DNA of 64,000 bases, taken from Mangrovimonas xylaniphaga (GTDB lineage: Bacteria; Bacteroidota; Bacteroidia; Flavobacteriales; Flavobacteriaceae). The DNA lies in assembly GCF_001280435.1 (NCBI RefSeq), contig NZ_LBIP01000013.1, positions 434,001 through 498,000 on the forward strand, written 5' to 3'. The notes under the pieces were generated by a model, which made no database searches, had not been told where the DNA came from, and saw only the letters and a program-made list of their open reading frames with translations. Position numbers and translations under genes: made by a program. The stretch's first letter is position 1. The number at the start of each line of letters is the position of its first letter. This document shows, piece by piece, positions 9,001-17,785 of the stretch.

Positions 9001-9945
9001 ATGCCTTTTTTCTCAGTAGTTATTCCTCTTTATAATAAAGAAAAGCATATAAAAGGCACCATAAAAAGTGTACTCGATCAAAGTTTTGGTGATTTTGAAA
9101 TTATCATCGTCAATGATGGATCTACTGATAACAGTGCAACAATTGTGGATTCCATCCAAGATAAAAGGATCCTTAAATTTGACATTGAAAACAAAGGGGT
9201 ATGCCATGCTAGAAATTATGGAATATCAAAAGCATCTTCCAAACTAATAGCTTTTTTGGATGCTGATGACTATTGGTATCCCTTCCACCTAAGTGATTTA
9301 AAAAAACTCTATGAGGAGTTTCCGAATTGTGGATTGTATGCAAAAGCGTACTTCAAACAGTTTGAAAATGTTAAAATCGCTTCCATATTCAACAAAATTC
9401 CCCAAACTGAAAATTGGATGGGAATTGTTGATGATTATTTTGCATCAAGTCATATCAATTGTATTGCATGGACTTCGGCTGTTATGGTTCCTAAATCGAT
9501 TTTTAAGGATGTTGGCAATTTTGACGAAAAAATTACCATGGGAGCTGGGGAAGATATTGATTTATGGATGAGGATTGCCCTTAAATTCCCTGTTGCATTT
9601 CATAATAAGGTAAGCGCTATACACATGCTACATGCAGAAAACAGAATTTCCAACACAAATACCAACCTTAGACAATTTATTGATTTGGATAAATACAATC
9701 CTGAGTCTCAAAGCAACAAATCACTAAAAACTTATCTTGATTTAAACAGATATTCTATTGCCCTTCAATATAAGTTAGCATTTAACAACAAAAAAGCTAA
9801 CGATTACATAAAAAATCTAGATTCCTCTAACTTAAATTGGAAACAGAATTTACTTTTAAAGGTTAATAGCAGGTTGTTAAAAATATTATTCCAATTAAAA
9901 TTTAAACTGAGACAAAAGGGCATCAATTTAAGTAGTTACCGATAA
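9001..9945 (+). CDS. Glycosyltransferase family 2
   Basis: This 314-residue GT-A enzyme has N-terminal MPFFSVVIPLYNKEKHI, 'IIVNDGSTDNS', the metal site 'LIAFLDADDYW' and the catalytic-base region 'GAGEDIDLWMRIA'. It is the second of a two-gene + strand unit. Its last 18 bases overlap the 3' end of the convergent FdtA-like gene, a tight packing typical of this island. It presumably adds one residue of the repeat unit. Specificity is unknown. Confidence 0.85.
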   Translation: MPFFSVVIPLYNKEKHIKGTIKSVLDQSFGDFEIIIVNDGSTDNSATIVDSIQDKRILKFDIENKGVCHARNYGISKASSKLIAFLDADDYWYPFHLSDLKKLYEEFPNCGLYAKAYFKQFENVKIASIFNKIPQTENWMGIVDDYFASSHINCIAWTSAVMVPKSIFKDVGNFDEKITMGAGEDIDLWMRIALKFPVAFHNKVSAIHMLHAENRISNTNTNLRQFIDLDKYNPESQSNKSLKTYLDLNRYSIALQYKLAFNNKKANDYIKNLDSSNLNWKQNLLLKVNSRLLKILFQLKFKLRQKGINLSSYR

Positions 9946-10338
9946 TTTAAATTCCTCATAATTCCTGATGTATTCAGATTCATCAAATTCAGTCGAGGCC
10001 AATACTAGGCACACCGCACCAGATGAAAAATTTTCAATTTCCCTCCAAATACCTGTTGGAATATAAAGACCGTAATTGGGCTTGTTTAGCATGATGCGCT
10101 TTCTTTCTAAACCATCATCTACAATTACCTCGAAACTCCCACTTAAAGCTAGGACAATCGATTCCTGTTTTAGATGTGCATGCCCCCCTCGATAGGCGTC
10201 ACTGGGTATATCATACAAATAATAAACCCTCTTTATTGCAAATGGAATGCTATCTTTTTCTACAACTGCCAATTTCCCACGTTCATCATGTACCTGTGGT
10301 ATTTTTACCAACCCTACCTCTTCAATTCTATTTTTCAT
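9928..10338 (-). CDS. FdtA/QdtA-type dTDP-sugar 3,4-ketoisomerase (cupin)
   Basis: This 136-residue single-cupin protein carries YYLYDIP...RGGHAH, the paired histidines of the dTDP-4-keto-6-deoxyhexose 3,4-ketoisomerases. It also has 'YGLYIPTGIWREI' and 'VLASTEFDESEYIRNY', which are family hallmarks. These enzymes convert dTDP-4-keto-6-deoxyglucose to the 3-keto sugar used for Fuc3N or Qui3N. The matching aminotransferase is encoded at 15280-16380. The ATG at 10338 is used because the codon before it is TTG. It overlaps the upstream glycosyltransferase stop by 11 bases. At the two positions that I recall separating FdtA from QdtA, this protein has one residue of each type, so the product stereochemistry is open. 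Confidence 0.8.
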   Translation of the reverse strand: MKNRIEEVGLVKIPQVHDERGKLAVVEKDSIPFAIKRVYYLYDIPSDAYRGGHAHLKQESIVLALSGSFEVIVDDGLERKRIMLNKPNYGLYIPTGIWREIENFSSGAVCLVLASTEFDESEYIRNYEEFKLSVTT

Positions 10339-11440
10339 CAATTAAATTTAAAAGATTCTTCCAATCATCAGCAATACATTTCAAAGAAAATCGCTCTACA
10401 CTTTGCTTTGCATTGGCTTTACATGTTTGGTACAACACCTCATCAAAGATAAAACTATCCATAGCTTTTGATAAGGCTTCTACATTAAAATTTTCTACCA
10501 ATATGCCATTTTTACCTGTTACAATAACTTCACTAGGCCCAGACTTACAATCCACAGAAATTACAGGAGTCCCCAATCCCAAAGATTCCGGGATAACCAT
10601 TGGAAACCCTTCATAACGACTTGTCAACAATGAAAACAAGGCTTTTTTCACATAGGGATAGGGGTTTGCACAATATGCTTTAAACAATACCTTGTCTTCA
10701 AGCCCCAACTTACCGACATATTGTTTTAACATTCCATAATCAGGGCCATTACCCAAAATCATCAACTTCACATTTTGCGCTGGAAGTTGGGATTGTTTGT
10801 AAGCATCCAACAAAAGAATAATATTTTTTGCCTCGTTATTTAAACGTCCAAAATAAATAATATAGTCATCTTTTATTTCTTCTGATAGTAACTGTTTTGA
10901 TTGTTCAAAATTATTATTGAAATCGAATCCATTATAGATAGTCGTAATATTTTTTAATCCCAATAGTTCTTTGAACTCTTGATTTGCGGCTTTAGAAACT
11001 GTAACCATTTGCTTCTCTTTGTACAACAAAATATTTAACCAACGATAAGCGGTAAAAACAGAACGATAGTTAAAATTATGAAGTACATAAACTACCTTCT
11101 GATTTTTGTAGAGACTCGAAGTCACCCAATACTCACGCATTGCTGCCGTTCGCGAACGGTTATCAATAATAACATCAAAACATTGCTCCTTTAGATACTT
11201 CTTGAAATATCGGAAACGTTTTATACGCCCTAAAATTGAATTATCTTTATCCTTAAATTCCCCTAAATTTAGTAACTCCCCCTTAAATTCGTAAGCAATT
11301 TTATTTAAGACGGTTACCATATAGACTTCATACCCTAAACTATTTAGCAAAAAAGATAACTGAGCACAGGAACGCTCAGCTCCTCCCTTCCCTAAAGACG
11401 ACGCTACAATACAAATTTTCTTGCTTTTTGATTCGGTCAT
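10328..11440 (-). CDS. Glycosyltransferase family 4 (GT-B)
   Basis: This 370-residue GT-B enzyme has the glycine-rich N-terminal turn 'VASSLGKGGAERSCAQLS', a donor-binding start 'IIYFGRLNNEAKN', and the EX7E-type motif in 'PESLGLGTPVISVDCKSGPSEV'. These are marks of retaining GT4 enzymes that use UDP- or GDP-sugars. It is translationally coupled to the FdtA-like gene. It probably acts on the lipid-linked oligosaccharide in the cytoplasm. It is divergent from the next glycosyltransferase, with 37 bases between the two start codons. Confidence 0.85.
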   Translation of the reverse strand: MTESKSKKICIVASSLGKGGAERSCAQLSFLLNSLGYEVYMVTVLNKIAYEFKGELLNLGEFKDKDNSILGRIKRFRYFKKYLKEQCFDVIIDNRSRTAAMREYWVTSSLYKNQKVVYVLHNFNYRSVFTAYRWLNILLYKEKQMVTVSKAANQEFKELLGLKNITTIYNGFDFNNNFEQSKQLLSEEIKDDYIIYFGRLNNEAKNIILLLDAYKQSQLPAQNVKLMILGNGPDYGMLKQYVGKLGLEDKVLFKAYCANPYPYVKKALFSLLTSRYEGFPMVIPESLGLGTPVISVDCKSGPSEVIVTGKNGILVENFNVEALSKAMDSFIFDEVLYQTCKANAKQSVERFSLKCIADDWKNLLNLIDEK

Positions 11441-11477
11441 TAATAGCTACCTTTGAGCGCAAATGTATTGAATATAA

Positions 11478-12623
11478 ATGAAGATTTTATTAATTGGGGA
11501 GTATAGTAGACTTCATAATTCCCTAAAAGAGGGATTAGAAAAACTTGGACATGAAGCAACAATTGTTGGCTTTGGGGACTATTTTAAAAATTACCCAGTG
11601 GATATTAAATTACAATTAAATTATCAACAAGGCCTATCTCGCTTCTTTAAAAGAGTTATTTTCAAGCTTCTTAAAATAGACCTAATTTCCTTAGATATTC
11701 AAAGCCAATTTGATAAAGCAAAACACAAATTCACCAACTTTGATATTGTTCAACTTATAAATGAAAATGCCTTCAACACAATTCCCGAAGTTGAAGAAAA
11801 ACTGCTTGAATATATTTTTCAAAATAATCAAAACGTCTATTTATTATCCTGCGGCACAGATTACACCAGTATAAACTTTGCAATTAATGGAGGTTTCAAA
11901 TATTCCATACTAACCCCCTATTTTGAAGGAAAAGAAAAAGAAAAGGAGTTTGTTTACGCCTTAAAATTCAGTAAAAAAAACTATAAAAAATTACACCAGT
12001 TCATTTTTAAAAACATAAGAGGAGTCATTGCTTCCGATCTGGATTACCACTTACCTTTGGAAGGCCATCGAAAATATCTAGGGATGGTCCCCAATCCTAT
12101 CAACACGGACATCTTAAAATGTCAACAATTAGGGATTACTGGTAAAATAGTCATCTTTCACGGCATTAACACCTCTAAATATTTTAAAAAAGGAAATGAC
12201 ATTTTCGACAAAGCCTTAGCTTTGATAAATGAAAAACACCGTTCTAAAATTGAAATAGTCACGACAAAAGATCTTCCCTATAAAGACTACATAAGAGCTT
12301 TTAACCGTGCTCACATTATACTAGATCAAGTATTCGCTTATGACCAAGGCTACAATGCCCTTGAAGCCATGGCAAAAGGAAAAGTAGTATTTACAGGGGC
12401 CGAACAAGAATGGCTCGATCATTATGGATTAGAAAAAGACACTGTAGCTATAAATGCCCTTCCAGATCCAATATCCTTAGCCGAAAAGTTAGAATGGTTA
12501 ATTGAAAACCCTGAAAATATATTGACCATTAGTAAAAATGCTAGAGCGTTTATTGAAAGTGAGCATAATTACATTAATATGGCTAAAGAATATTTAAAAA
12601 AATGGGAGGAACAATTGGTTTGA
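11478..12623 (+). CDS. Glycosyltransferase family 4-like protein
   Basis: This 381-residue protein begins MKILLIGEYSRLHNSLKEGL. It has a Rossmann-like N-terminal half and a C-terminal half with 'VIFHGINTSKYFKKGND' and 'QGYNALEAMAKGKVVFTG', the GT4 nucleotide-sugar binding and EX7E regions. It lies alone on the + strand between two - strand blocks. Pairwise motifs differ from the gene at 10328, so it is not a recent duplicate. Specificity is unknown. Confidence 0.75.
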   Translation: MKILLIGEYSRLHNSLKEGLEKLGHEATIVGFGDYFKNYPVDIKLQLNYQQGLSRFFKRVIFKLLKIDLISLDIQSQFDKAKHKFTNFDIVQLINENAFNTIPEVEEKLLEYIFQNNQNVYLLSCGTDYTSINFAINGGFKYSILTPYFEGKEKEKEFVYALKFSKKNYKKLHQFIFKNIRGVIASDLDYHLPLEGHRKYLGMVPNPINTDILKCQQLGITGKIVIFHGINTSKYFKKGNDIFDKALALINEKHRSKIEIVTTKDLPYKDYIRAFNRAHIILDQVFAYDQGYNALEAMAKGKVVFTGAEQEWLDHYGLEKDTVAINALPDPISLAEKLEWLIENPENILTISKNARAFIESEHNYINMAKEYLKKWEEQLV

Positions 12624-12630
12624 GTCCTAA

Positions 12631-13929
12631 CTAATCTTCTTTCTGCTTTCCAAAAAGTGGCTTGTAGAAAATTGCCAATAACAATATATAGTACAACAAA
12701 TAATCTATAAAATGGGCGATTACCACTCCTTTTAAACCAAAAACATCTATTAAATAAATGCTCGCAAAGTACAATAATATAACAGAGAATATTTCACTGA
12801 GCATATAATGCCAAAGCATTTTTTTGGCCAAAAATTGATAGCTAACTACCATGGAAAGCACTTTTAGAAAATCACCCAGAAGCTGCCATAAAAACAGTTC
12901 TTCAACATGAATAAACTCTTTGGTAAAAATGACTTTAATTATCAAGTGGCGGCATAGATAAATAATTAAAAGCCCCAATGCAAATATTGGAACAATAGTT
13001 TTGTAAAAATTCCAAACTTCCTTCCTAAACTCAAAATGAGTGTAAATAGCAGCAAACCGAGGCAAAATATACAGCGTCATCAAACTACTGATGAACATTA
13101 AATAATAATTGGAAATTCTCCCCATGGCCACCCAATATCCCGCGGATGATTCTCCTAAATTATCAATTATATGGTTTCTTATCAAAACAGATATCATTGG
13201 TAATACCGTAGCAGAAAACAGGGCCATGATTGAAAAAGCACTTAAATTTTTAATACTCTTCAGGTTTATTTTTTTTAATGATATAAAACTGGTTGCCTTC
13301 CAAAATTTAGAAACACTAAATAAAGTAATCAGACACAAGACAATTTCAACAGCGGCAATATGAATCAAAGCCCCTGAAAGTTGAAATTTCCAAATAAGGA
13401 GGACATTTATAATAACCCCGAGAATTTGAGATAAAATAGTAATAAAAAGAAGCTTCTTTTGTTTGGACAAACCATTTAATACAGCAAACACAAATGTCTT
13501 CATAGAATAAAAAGGCAATGCAACGGCCAAAATCTTTATGATATGAACGTAGTTATGTTCATTTGTAAACAAGGTATCGTTCAAATATTGTGCTTGAAAA
13601 AAACTATAGGTTCCTACTATTAAAGAAGAGATTATAAGTAGATAGAAAGTAGTGGAAACAGTTTTGCTCAACTCCCTAACATTAGACTTGAACTCAGCCA
13701 CATATTTAATAATACCATTATAGAGCCCTAGTGTAGAAAATGCCTGAGCCGACGTCATAAAGTCTCTCAAATTCCCTACCAAAGCCATACCGCTTGGCCC
13801 AACAAAAATAGCTATGAATTTTGAAGTAATAAATCCCGTTAAAACTCTAATTACAATGGAAATGGAATTTAAGGAGGCTAATTTAATAAGGTGGTTATTC
13901 CTAAAGAAAGAATTTAATTTCTGCTTCAT
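12631..13929 (-). CDS. Wzx-type polysaccharide flippase (copy 2)
   Basis: This 432-residue polytopic membrane protein has about 12-14 hydrophobic helices and no large soluble domain, as in MOP-superfamily O-antigen translocases. 'KFIAIFVGPSGMALVGNLRD' near the N-terminus and 'YWVAMGRISNYYLMFISSLM' in the middle are matched almost residue for residue in the next gene. It would move undecaprenyl-linked repeat units across the inner membrane. It is the distal gene of a - strand run from 17327 to 12631. Confidence 0.85.
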   Translation of the reverse strand: MKQKLNSFFRNNHLIKLASLNSISIVIRVLTGFITSKFIAIFVGPSGMALVGNLRDFMTSAQAFSTLGLYNGIIKYVAEFKSNVRELSKTVSTTFYLLIISSLIVGTYSFFQAQYLNDTLFTNEHNYVHIIKILAVALPFYSMKTFVFAVLNGLSKQKKLLFITILSQILGVIINVLLIWKFQLSGALIHIAAVEIVLCLITLFSVSKFWKATSFISLKKINLKSIKNLSAFSIMALFSATVLPMISVLIRNHIIDNLGESSAGYWVAMGRISNYYLMFISSLMTLYILPRFAAIYTHFEFRKEVWNFYKTIVPIFALGLLIIYLCRHLIIKVIFTKEFIHVEELFLWQLLGDFLKVLSMVVSYQFLAKKMLWHYMLSEIFSVILLYFASIYLIDVFGLKGVVIAHFIDYLLYYILLLAIFYKPLFGKQKED

Positions 13930-13962
13930 TTATCCCTTGAGTATTCATACTAATTAGCGTCT

Positions 13963-15279
13963 TCATGAGTTTTTTTGTTCTCCATTTTTATCGGTTACAA
14001 TACCAAAAAGAGAACTTCCAAATATCAACAATATCACCCCATAATGCATTAGATAACTAGCAAAATGGCCCATTACCGCACCTTTCACCCCAAAATCATC
14101 AATTAAATAAACACTGGAAAAATACAGCATTACCACTAAAAACAATTGGATAATAATGAAGTGGGTAAACATTTTCTTAGCCAAAAATTGAAATGCTATG
14201 ACGAAAGAAAGCACCTTGACAAAATCTCCTAACAATTGCCATAAAAACAAGCTTTCAACTGGCTGAAATTCTTCTGAAAAAATAATATCAATTAAAAATG
14301 ACCTTAGGAAATAAATAGCCACCAATCCTAATCCAAATATTGGGATTATAGATTTATAGAAACTAAAAACCTCAGCCCTGAACTCCGACTTATTATCAAT
14401 CTCACTAAACCTTGGCAAAATGTACAATGCCATTAAAGAGTTGACGAACATTAAATAATAATCCGAAATCCGGTTCATGGCTTCCCAATACCCAGCTTCC
14501 TTCAGACCAACTTTATCTATAATATAATTTCTAATAAGGATTGACACCAAAGGCAAGGCAAAAGTTGACACCAAGGCCATTAGGGTGAACGGACTGAATT
14601 TCTTTAGGATTTCAAAATTAACGTTGGTAATTTTGATAGAGCCGACCAAACTTCTTTGATTCACAAATCCTACAAAGGTTATCAAGAATATCAATGAAGG
14701 TGCTATTACTGCCGAAATCAACGCACCATCAATGTTGTTTTGGTAAATTAAAAGTAAGGTCACCAACAATCCCAAAATTTGACCGATAATATTTATGATA
14801 AGAAGGATCTTGTATTTGGAAAAACCATTCATAATGGAAAAGCTGAACATATTCAGCGAATAGAACGGTAATGCCAAAGCCATAATTTTTATGATATAAG
14901 CATAATTATGGATAGACGAAAACAGAAAATCATTGATAGCATCTGCATTATAATAGCAAATAAATGCAATGAGCATCGTGGCTATAAAGCCAAAATAATA
15001 AGCCGAGGACAATGTCTGACTCAGTTTTAGGGAATCGTTTTTAAACTCGGCGATATACTTCACCAACCCCTTGTAAAACCCTAAAATAGAAAATGATTGA
15101 ACCGCACTTAAGAAGTTTCGAATATTCCCAATAAGTGCCAAACCTTCTACACCAATAAAAATAGCAATTGCCTTGGAAGTAACTATTCCCGCTAAAATTT
15201 TGGTAATGATTGTAGCGGAATTTAAATGGGCTACCTTAAATAAAACCTTTGTATTGATATAGTGCAGTAACTTTCTCAA
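13963..15279 (-). CDS. Wzx-type polysaccharide flippase (copy 1)
   Basis: This 438-residue protein is a paralogue of the following gene, with the same helix pattern and shared blocks such as 'KAIAIFIGVEGLALIGNIRN' and 'YWEAMNRISDYYLMFVNSLM'. The start appears to be TTG: it directly follows the TAA of the aminotransferase gene, and the alignment of the two flippases requires these residues. The two copies are clearly old enough to have diverged, so each may serve a different repeat unit or lipid-linked sugar. Confidence 0.85.
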   Translation of the reverse strand: MRKLLHYINTKVLFKVAHLNSATIITKILAGIVTSKAIAIFIGVEGLALIGNIRNFLSAVQSFSILGFYKGLVKYIAEFKNDSLKLSQTLSSAYYFGFIATMLIAFICYYNADAINDFLFSSIHNYAYIIKIMALALPFYSLNMFSFSIMNGFSKYKILLIINIIGQILGLLVTLLLIYQNNIDGALISAVIAPSLIFLITFVGFVNQRSLVGSIKITNVNFEILKKFSPFTLMALVSTFALPLVSILIRNYIIDKVGLKEAGYWEAMNRISDYYLMFVNSLMALYILPRFSEIDNKSEFRAEVFSFYKSIIPIFGLGLVAIYFLRSFLIDIIFSEEFQPVESLFLWQLLGDFVKVLSFVIAFQFLAKKMFTHFIIIQLFLVVMLYFSSVYLIDDFGVKGAVMGHFASYLMHYGVILLIFGSSLFGIVTDKNGEQKNS

Positions 15280-16380
15280 TTAGTAGGCATTTAAGATATC
15301 AATTACACGGCTTACCTCTTTATCCTCCATAACGGGGCTCATCGGGATACTTATCACTTTTTGATGTATTTGATCGGTTAATGGGAGTGACAAGTTACAA
15401 AAATTTATCAAGGCTTTTTGACGATGTGGCGGCGTTGGGTAGTGAATTAACCAACCAATGGCGTTAACATCCAGGTATTTTGAAAAATGATCTCTATTTT
15501 CAACTTCTACCACAAACACATGGAACACATGGTTATCACTTCCATCATAAAAAGGCAACTTTATTTTTGAATTGTTGACCTCGGACAAATATCGACGAGC
15601 AACACTTCGACGTTTTTCATTATCCCTATCTAAATTTGGGAGTTTGGCATTTAAAAACATGGCCTGCAATTCATCCATTCGGCTATTGAAGCCGACAGAT
15701 TCATTGACATACTTCTGCAATCCGCCATAATTTCTTAAAGCAGAAATACAATTTGCCAATTTCGAGTCATTGGTAACCACCGCACCAGCATCACCCAAAG
15801 CTCCAAGGTTTTTACTTGGATAAAAGCTAAATCCTGCGGCATCTGACAAATTTCCGGCTATTATACCTTTTGAATTGACTGCACCATGTGCCTGTGCGGC
15901 ATCCTCAACTATCAACAAACCTTTGTCACTTGCCAAAGAATTGATAGCATTCATCTCTGCTAATTGGCCGTAAAGATGCACAACCAAAATAGCTCTTGTT
16001 TTAGGAGATAAGTGCTTTTCAATTTCCTCAACTGAAATATTATAGGTATTTCTATCTGGCTCCACAAAAACAGGAATCAACCCTGCATGCAAGACTGACA
16101 ATATACTGGCGATATATGTATTAGCAGGCACAATAACTTCATCCCCTTCCCCTAGTTTCCCCATTTCTATGTAGCCCTTAAAAATCAGGGTGAGCGCATC
16201 CAATCCATTCCCAACTCCTAAACAATGTTTGGCACCACAATATTTTGCAAAATTAGCTTCAAACTGTTCAACGCCATTTCCTAAAATATAGTAACCTGTA
16301 TCTAAAAACTGTTGAAATTCAAAGTTGAATTTCTCCTCATATTCGGCATTTATTTTATGTAGATCTAGAAATTTAATCAT
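15280..16380 (-). CDS. DegT/DnrJ/EryC1/StrS aminotransferase, FdtB-like
   Basis: This 366-residue PLP enzyme has 'GVGNGLDALTLIF' (phosphate-binding start), 'VEDAAQAHGA' (PLP-ring aspartate and glutamine), the Schiff-base lysine in 'GFSFYPSKNLGALGDAGAV', and 'NSRMDELQAMFL'. These are the sugar aminotransferase hallmarks. Together with the FdtA-like isomerase it would make a dTDP-3-amino-3,6-dideoxyhexose. It overlaps the upstream GNAT gene by 4 bases (ATGA), so they are translated together. Confidence 0.85.
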   Translation of the reverse strand: MIKFLDLHKINAEYEEKFNFEFQQFLDTGYYILGNGVEQFEANFAKYCGAKHCLGVGNGLDALTLIFKGYIEMGKLGEGDEVIVPANTYIASILSVLHAGLIPVFVEPDRNTYNISVEEIEKHLSPKTRAILVVHLYGQLAEMNAINSLASDKGLLIVEDAAQAHGAVNSKGIIAGNLSDAAGFSFYPSKNLGALGDAGAVVTNDSKLANCISALRNYGGLQKYVNESVGFNSRMDELQAMFLNAKLPNLDRDNEKRRSVARRYLSEVNNSKIKLPFYDGSDNHVFHVFVVEVENRDHFSKYLDVNAIGWLIHYPTPPHRQKALINFCNLSLPLTDQIHQKVISIPMSPVMEDKEVSRVIDILNAY

Positions 16381-17327
16381 GCTAATTTCAAACTATATAT
16401 TTCCTGAAGATAAAGCTCACAACCCAATTCTTCCTTTTGTTTTAATAATCCTGGATTATACCCTTGTTCGAAGCTATCATCCATAACGGTTCCCATAGAA
16501 AAATAGTGTTTCCCTTTTTCTTGGAAATGTTTTATTAAGTGTATGAACAAATAATCAAATGCCCGCAATTTTTCACCTTCTTTGGTAGTTGCTCCATATT
16601 GCGATTTTACCACCAATTCATTCTCAAATATGGTGATTCCTGCCAAAATTCTATCCTCATAAAAAATATCAAATTGCCTAATATTATCAGGAAACCTCTC
16701 CCTTAACAACTGAATCTCTTCTAAACTATGTACGGGTTTTGTATCAAACTTACTTTGTAAACGTGGCTGTAATACTTCGTTCCAGAACAGAGAAAAGTCT
16801 GTGCTTTCTTTAATTACAAACTTCATATCACTATTTCGTTTGTAATGCTTAAGCTTCGTTTTGTGAATTGATAAAGGATGAGCATAATCAACGGCCAATA
16901 CCATAAATGTCTTGACTAAACTTGCTCCTTTATTTTGAAGCATAAAAGTCATTTCATTGGCTGTCAATCTGCAATAAAAAGAAGGCAAAGTTTTCACATT
17001 AAACTGTTTTACCCCTTGTTTTGGCAAAAACTCCAAAATGGCACTTATCATCTCGTTTACCTGCTCAAAACCTATATTGGGCTCCAAAAGTAATCCTCCA
17101 AAGGTCAATCCCTGATGTGAATGCAATACTTCCCCAACCCTATTTCCCGGTAATACAGCTTTAAGAACACTATCTTTAAATACCACAAGAGAAAAATCAT
17201 GGAACCTATCACTATGATATTCCATAAAATTTCTATGGAACAAAAAAGTGGTGTTTTTTGCCTTAGCAACAAAATTATTCCAAACATCGAAGTCGTTTGG
17301 AGTATATAATCTTACGGTAAATTTCAA
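16377..17327 (-). CDS. GNAT/BioF2-like acyltransferase
   Basis: This 316-residue protein resembles the FemAB/BioF2-like GNAT group: two tandem GNAT-like halves, the first with 'VWNNFVAKAKNTTFLFHRNFMEYH', the second with 'DIFYEDRILAGITIFEN' and 'FDYLFIHLIKHFQEKGKHYFSMG'. The start is TTG, because the conserved N-terminus lies upstream of the first ATG. It directly precedes and overlaps the FdtB-like gene. It may therefore acylate the 3-amino group, a step usually done by a hexapeptide-repeat enzyme (FdtC) that is not seen here. That assignment is inference. Confidence 0.6.
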   Translation of the reverse strand: MKFTVRLYTPNDFDVWNNFVAKAKNTTFLFHRNFMEYHSDRFHDFSLVVFKDSVLKAVLPGNRVGEVLHSHQGLTFGGLLLEPNIGFEQVNEMISAILEFLPKQGVKQFNVKTLPSFYCRLTANEMTFMLQNKGASLVKTFMVLAVDYAHPLSIHKTKLKHYKRNSDMKFVIKESTDFSLFWNEVLQPRLQSKFDTKPVHSLEEIQLLRERFPDNIRQFDIFYEDRILAGITIFENELVVKSQYGATTKEGEKLRAFDYLFIHLIKHFQEKGKHYFSMGTVMDDSFEQGYNPGLLKQKEELGCELYLQEIYSLKLA

Positions 17328-17449
17328 ATCTTTGTTTGGTTAGTTCAAGGGTCCTAAAACTCAAAAATCACGCTTATTGCATGACTACTCATAACACTTT
17401 TCAAAGATAATATTATTTCGATGCCTTAGATAAAGGACCTCTGTAGAAT

Positions 17450-17683
17450 TTAAGTTTTCCTTTTGAAGAATAAATAATAAAGGTTGATAAGCAGAATTGC
17501 AGCGTTGGTCACGATAATGGGCCATGCTGTCTGAAGCATAAACCCATAAATTACAAAAAGTGCACACCCAACAGAATTTATAATGCGTAACTTCACCAAA
17601 TCCTTCATGGTAAAAGACAGTAACAATCCAGCTGAGGCCAAATAACCCACCCATTCAGTAAAGCTCACTCCCAAAAATTCCAT
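17450..17683 (-). CDS. Small three-helix membrane protein (SemiSWEET/YgjV-like)
   Basis: This 77-residue protein is made of three hydrophobic helices. 'WVGYLASAGLLLSF' and 'YGFMLQTAWPIIVTNAAILLINLYYL' recall one repeat of SWEET-type carriers or the YgjV family. The ATG at 17683 is preferred over a frame extension with no clear start context. It lies between the GNAT gene and the SGNH gene, in the same orientation, with gaps of about 100 bases on both sides. Function is not known, and the resemblance is weak at this length. Confidence 0.55.
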   Translation of the reverse strand: MEFLGVSFTEWVGYLASAGLLLSFTMKDLVKLRIINSVGCALFVIYGFMLQTAWPIIVTNAAILLINLYYLFFKRKT

Positions 17684-17785
17684 AATCTTAAATTGATTGT
17701 TTAAGATAGTGAAAAATGACCTAAAATAAAATACAGACAATAAATCAACCATTTATAATCGTGTTATTAATTCTAATAAAAAGAA

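Noticed and set aside
17385-17654. 89-codon frame on - over the small three-helix protein
   Set aside because: It is a shadow. The other frame has a clear three-helix pattern and a better start.
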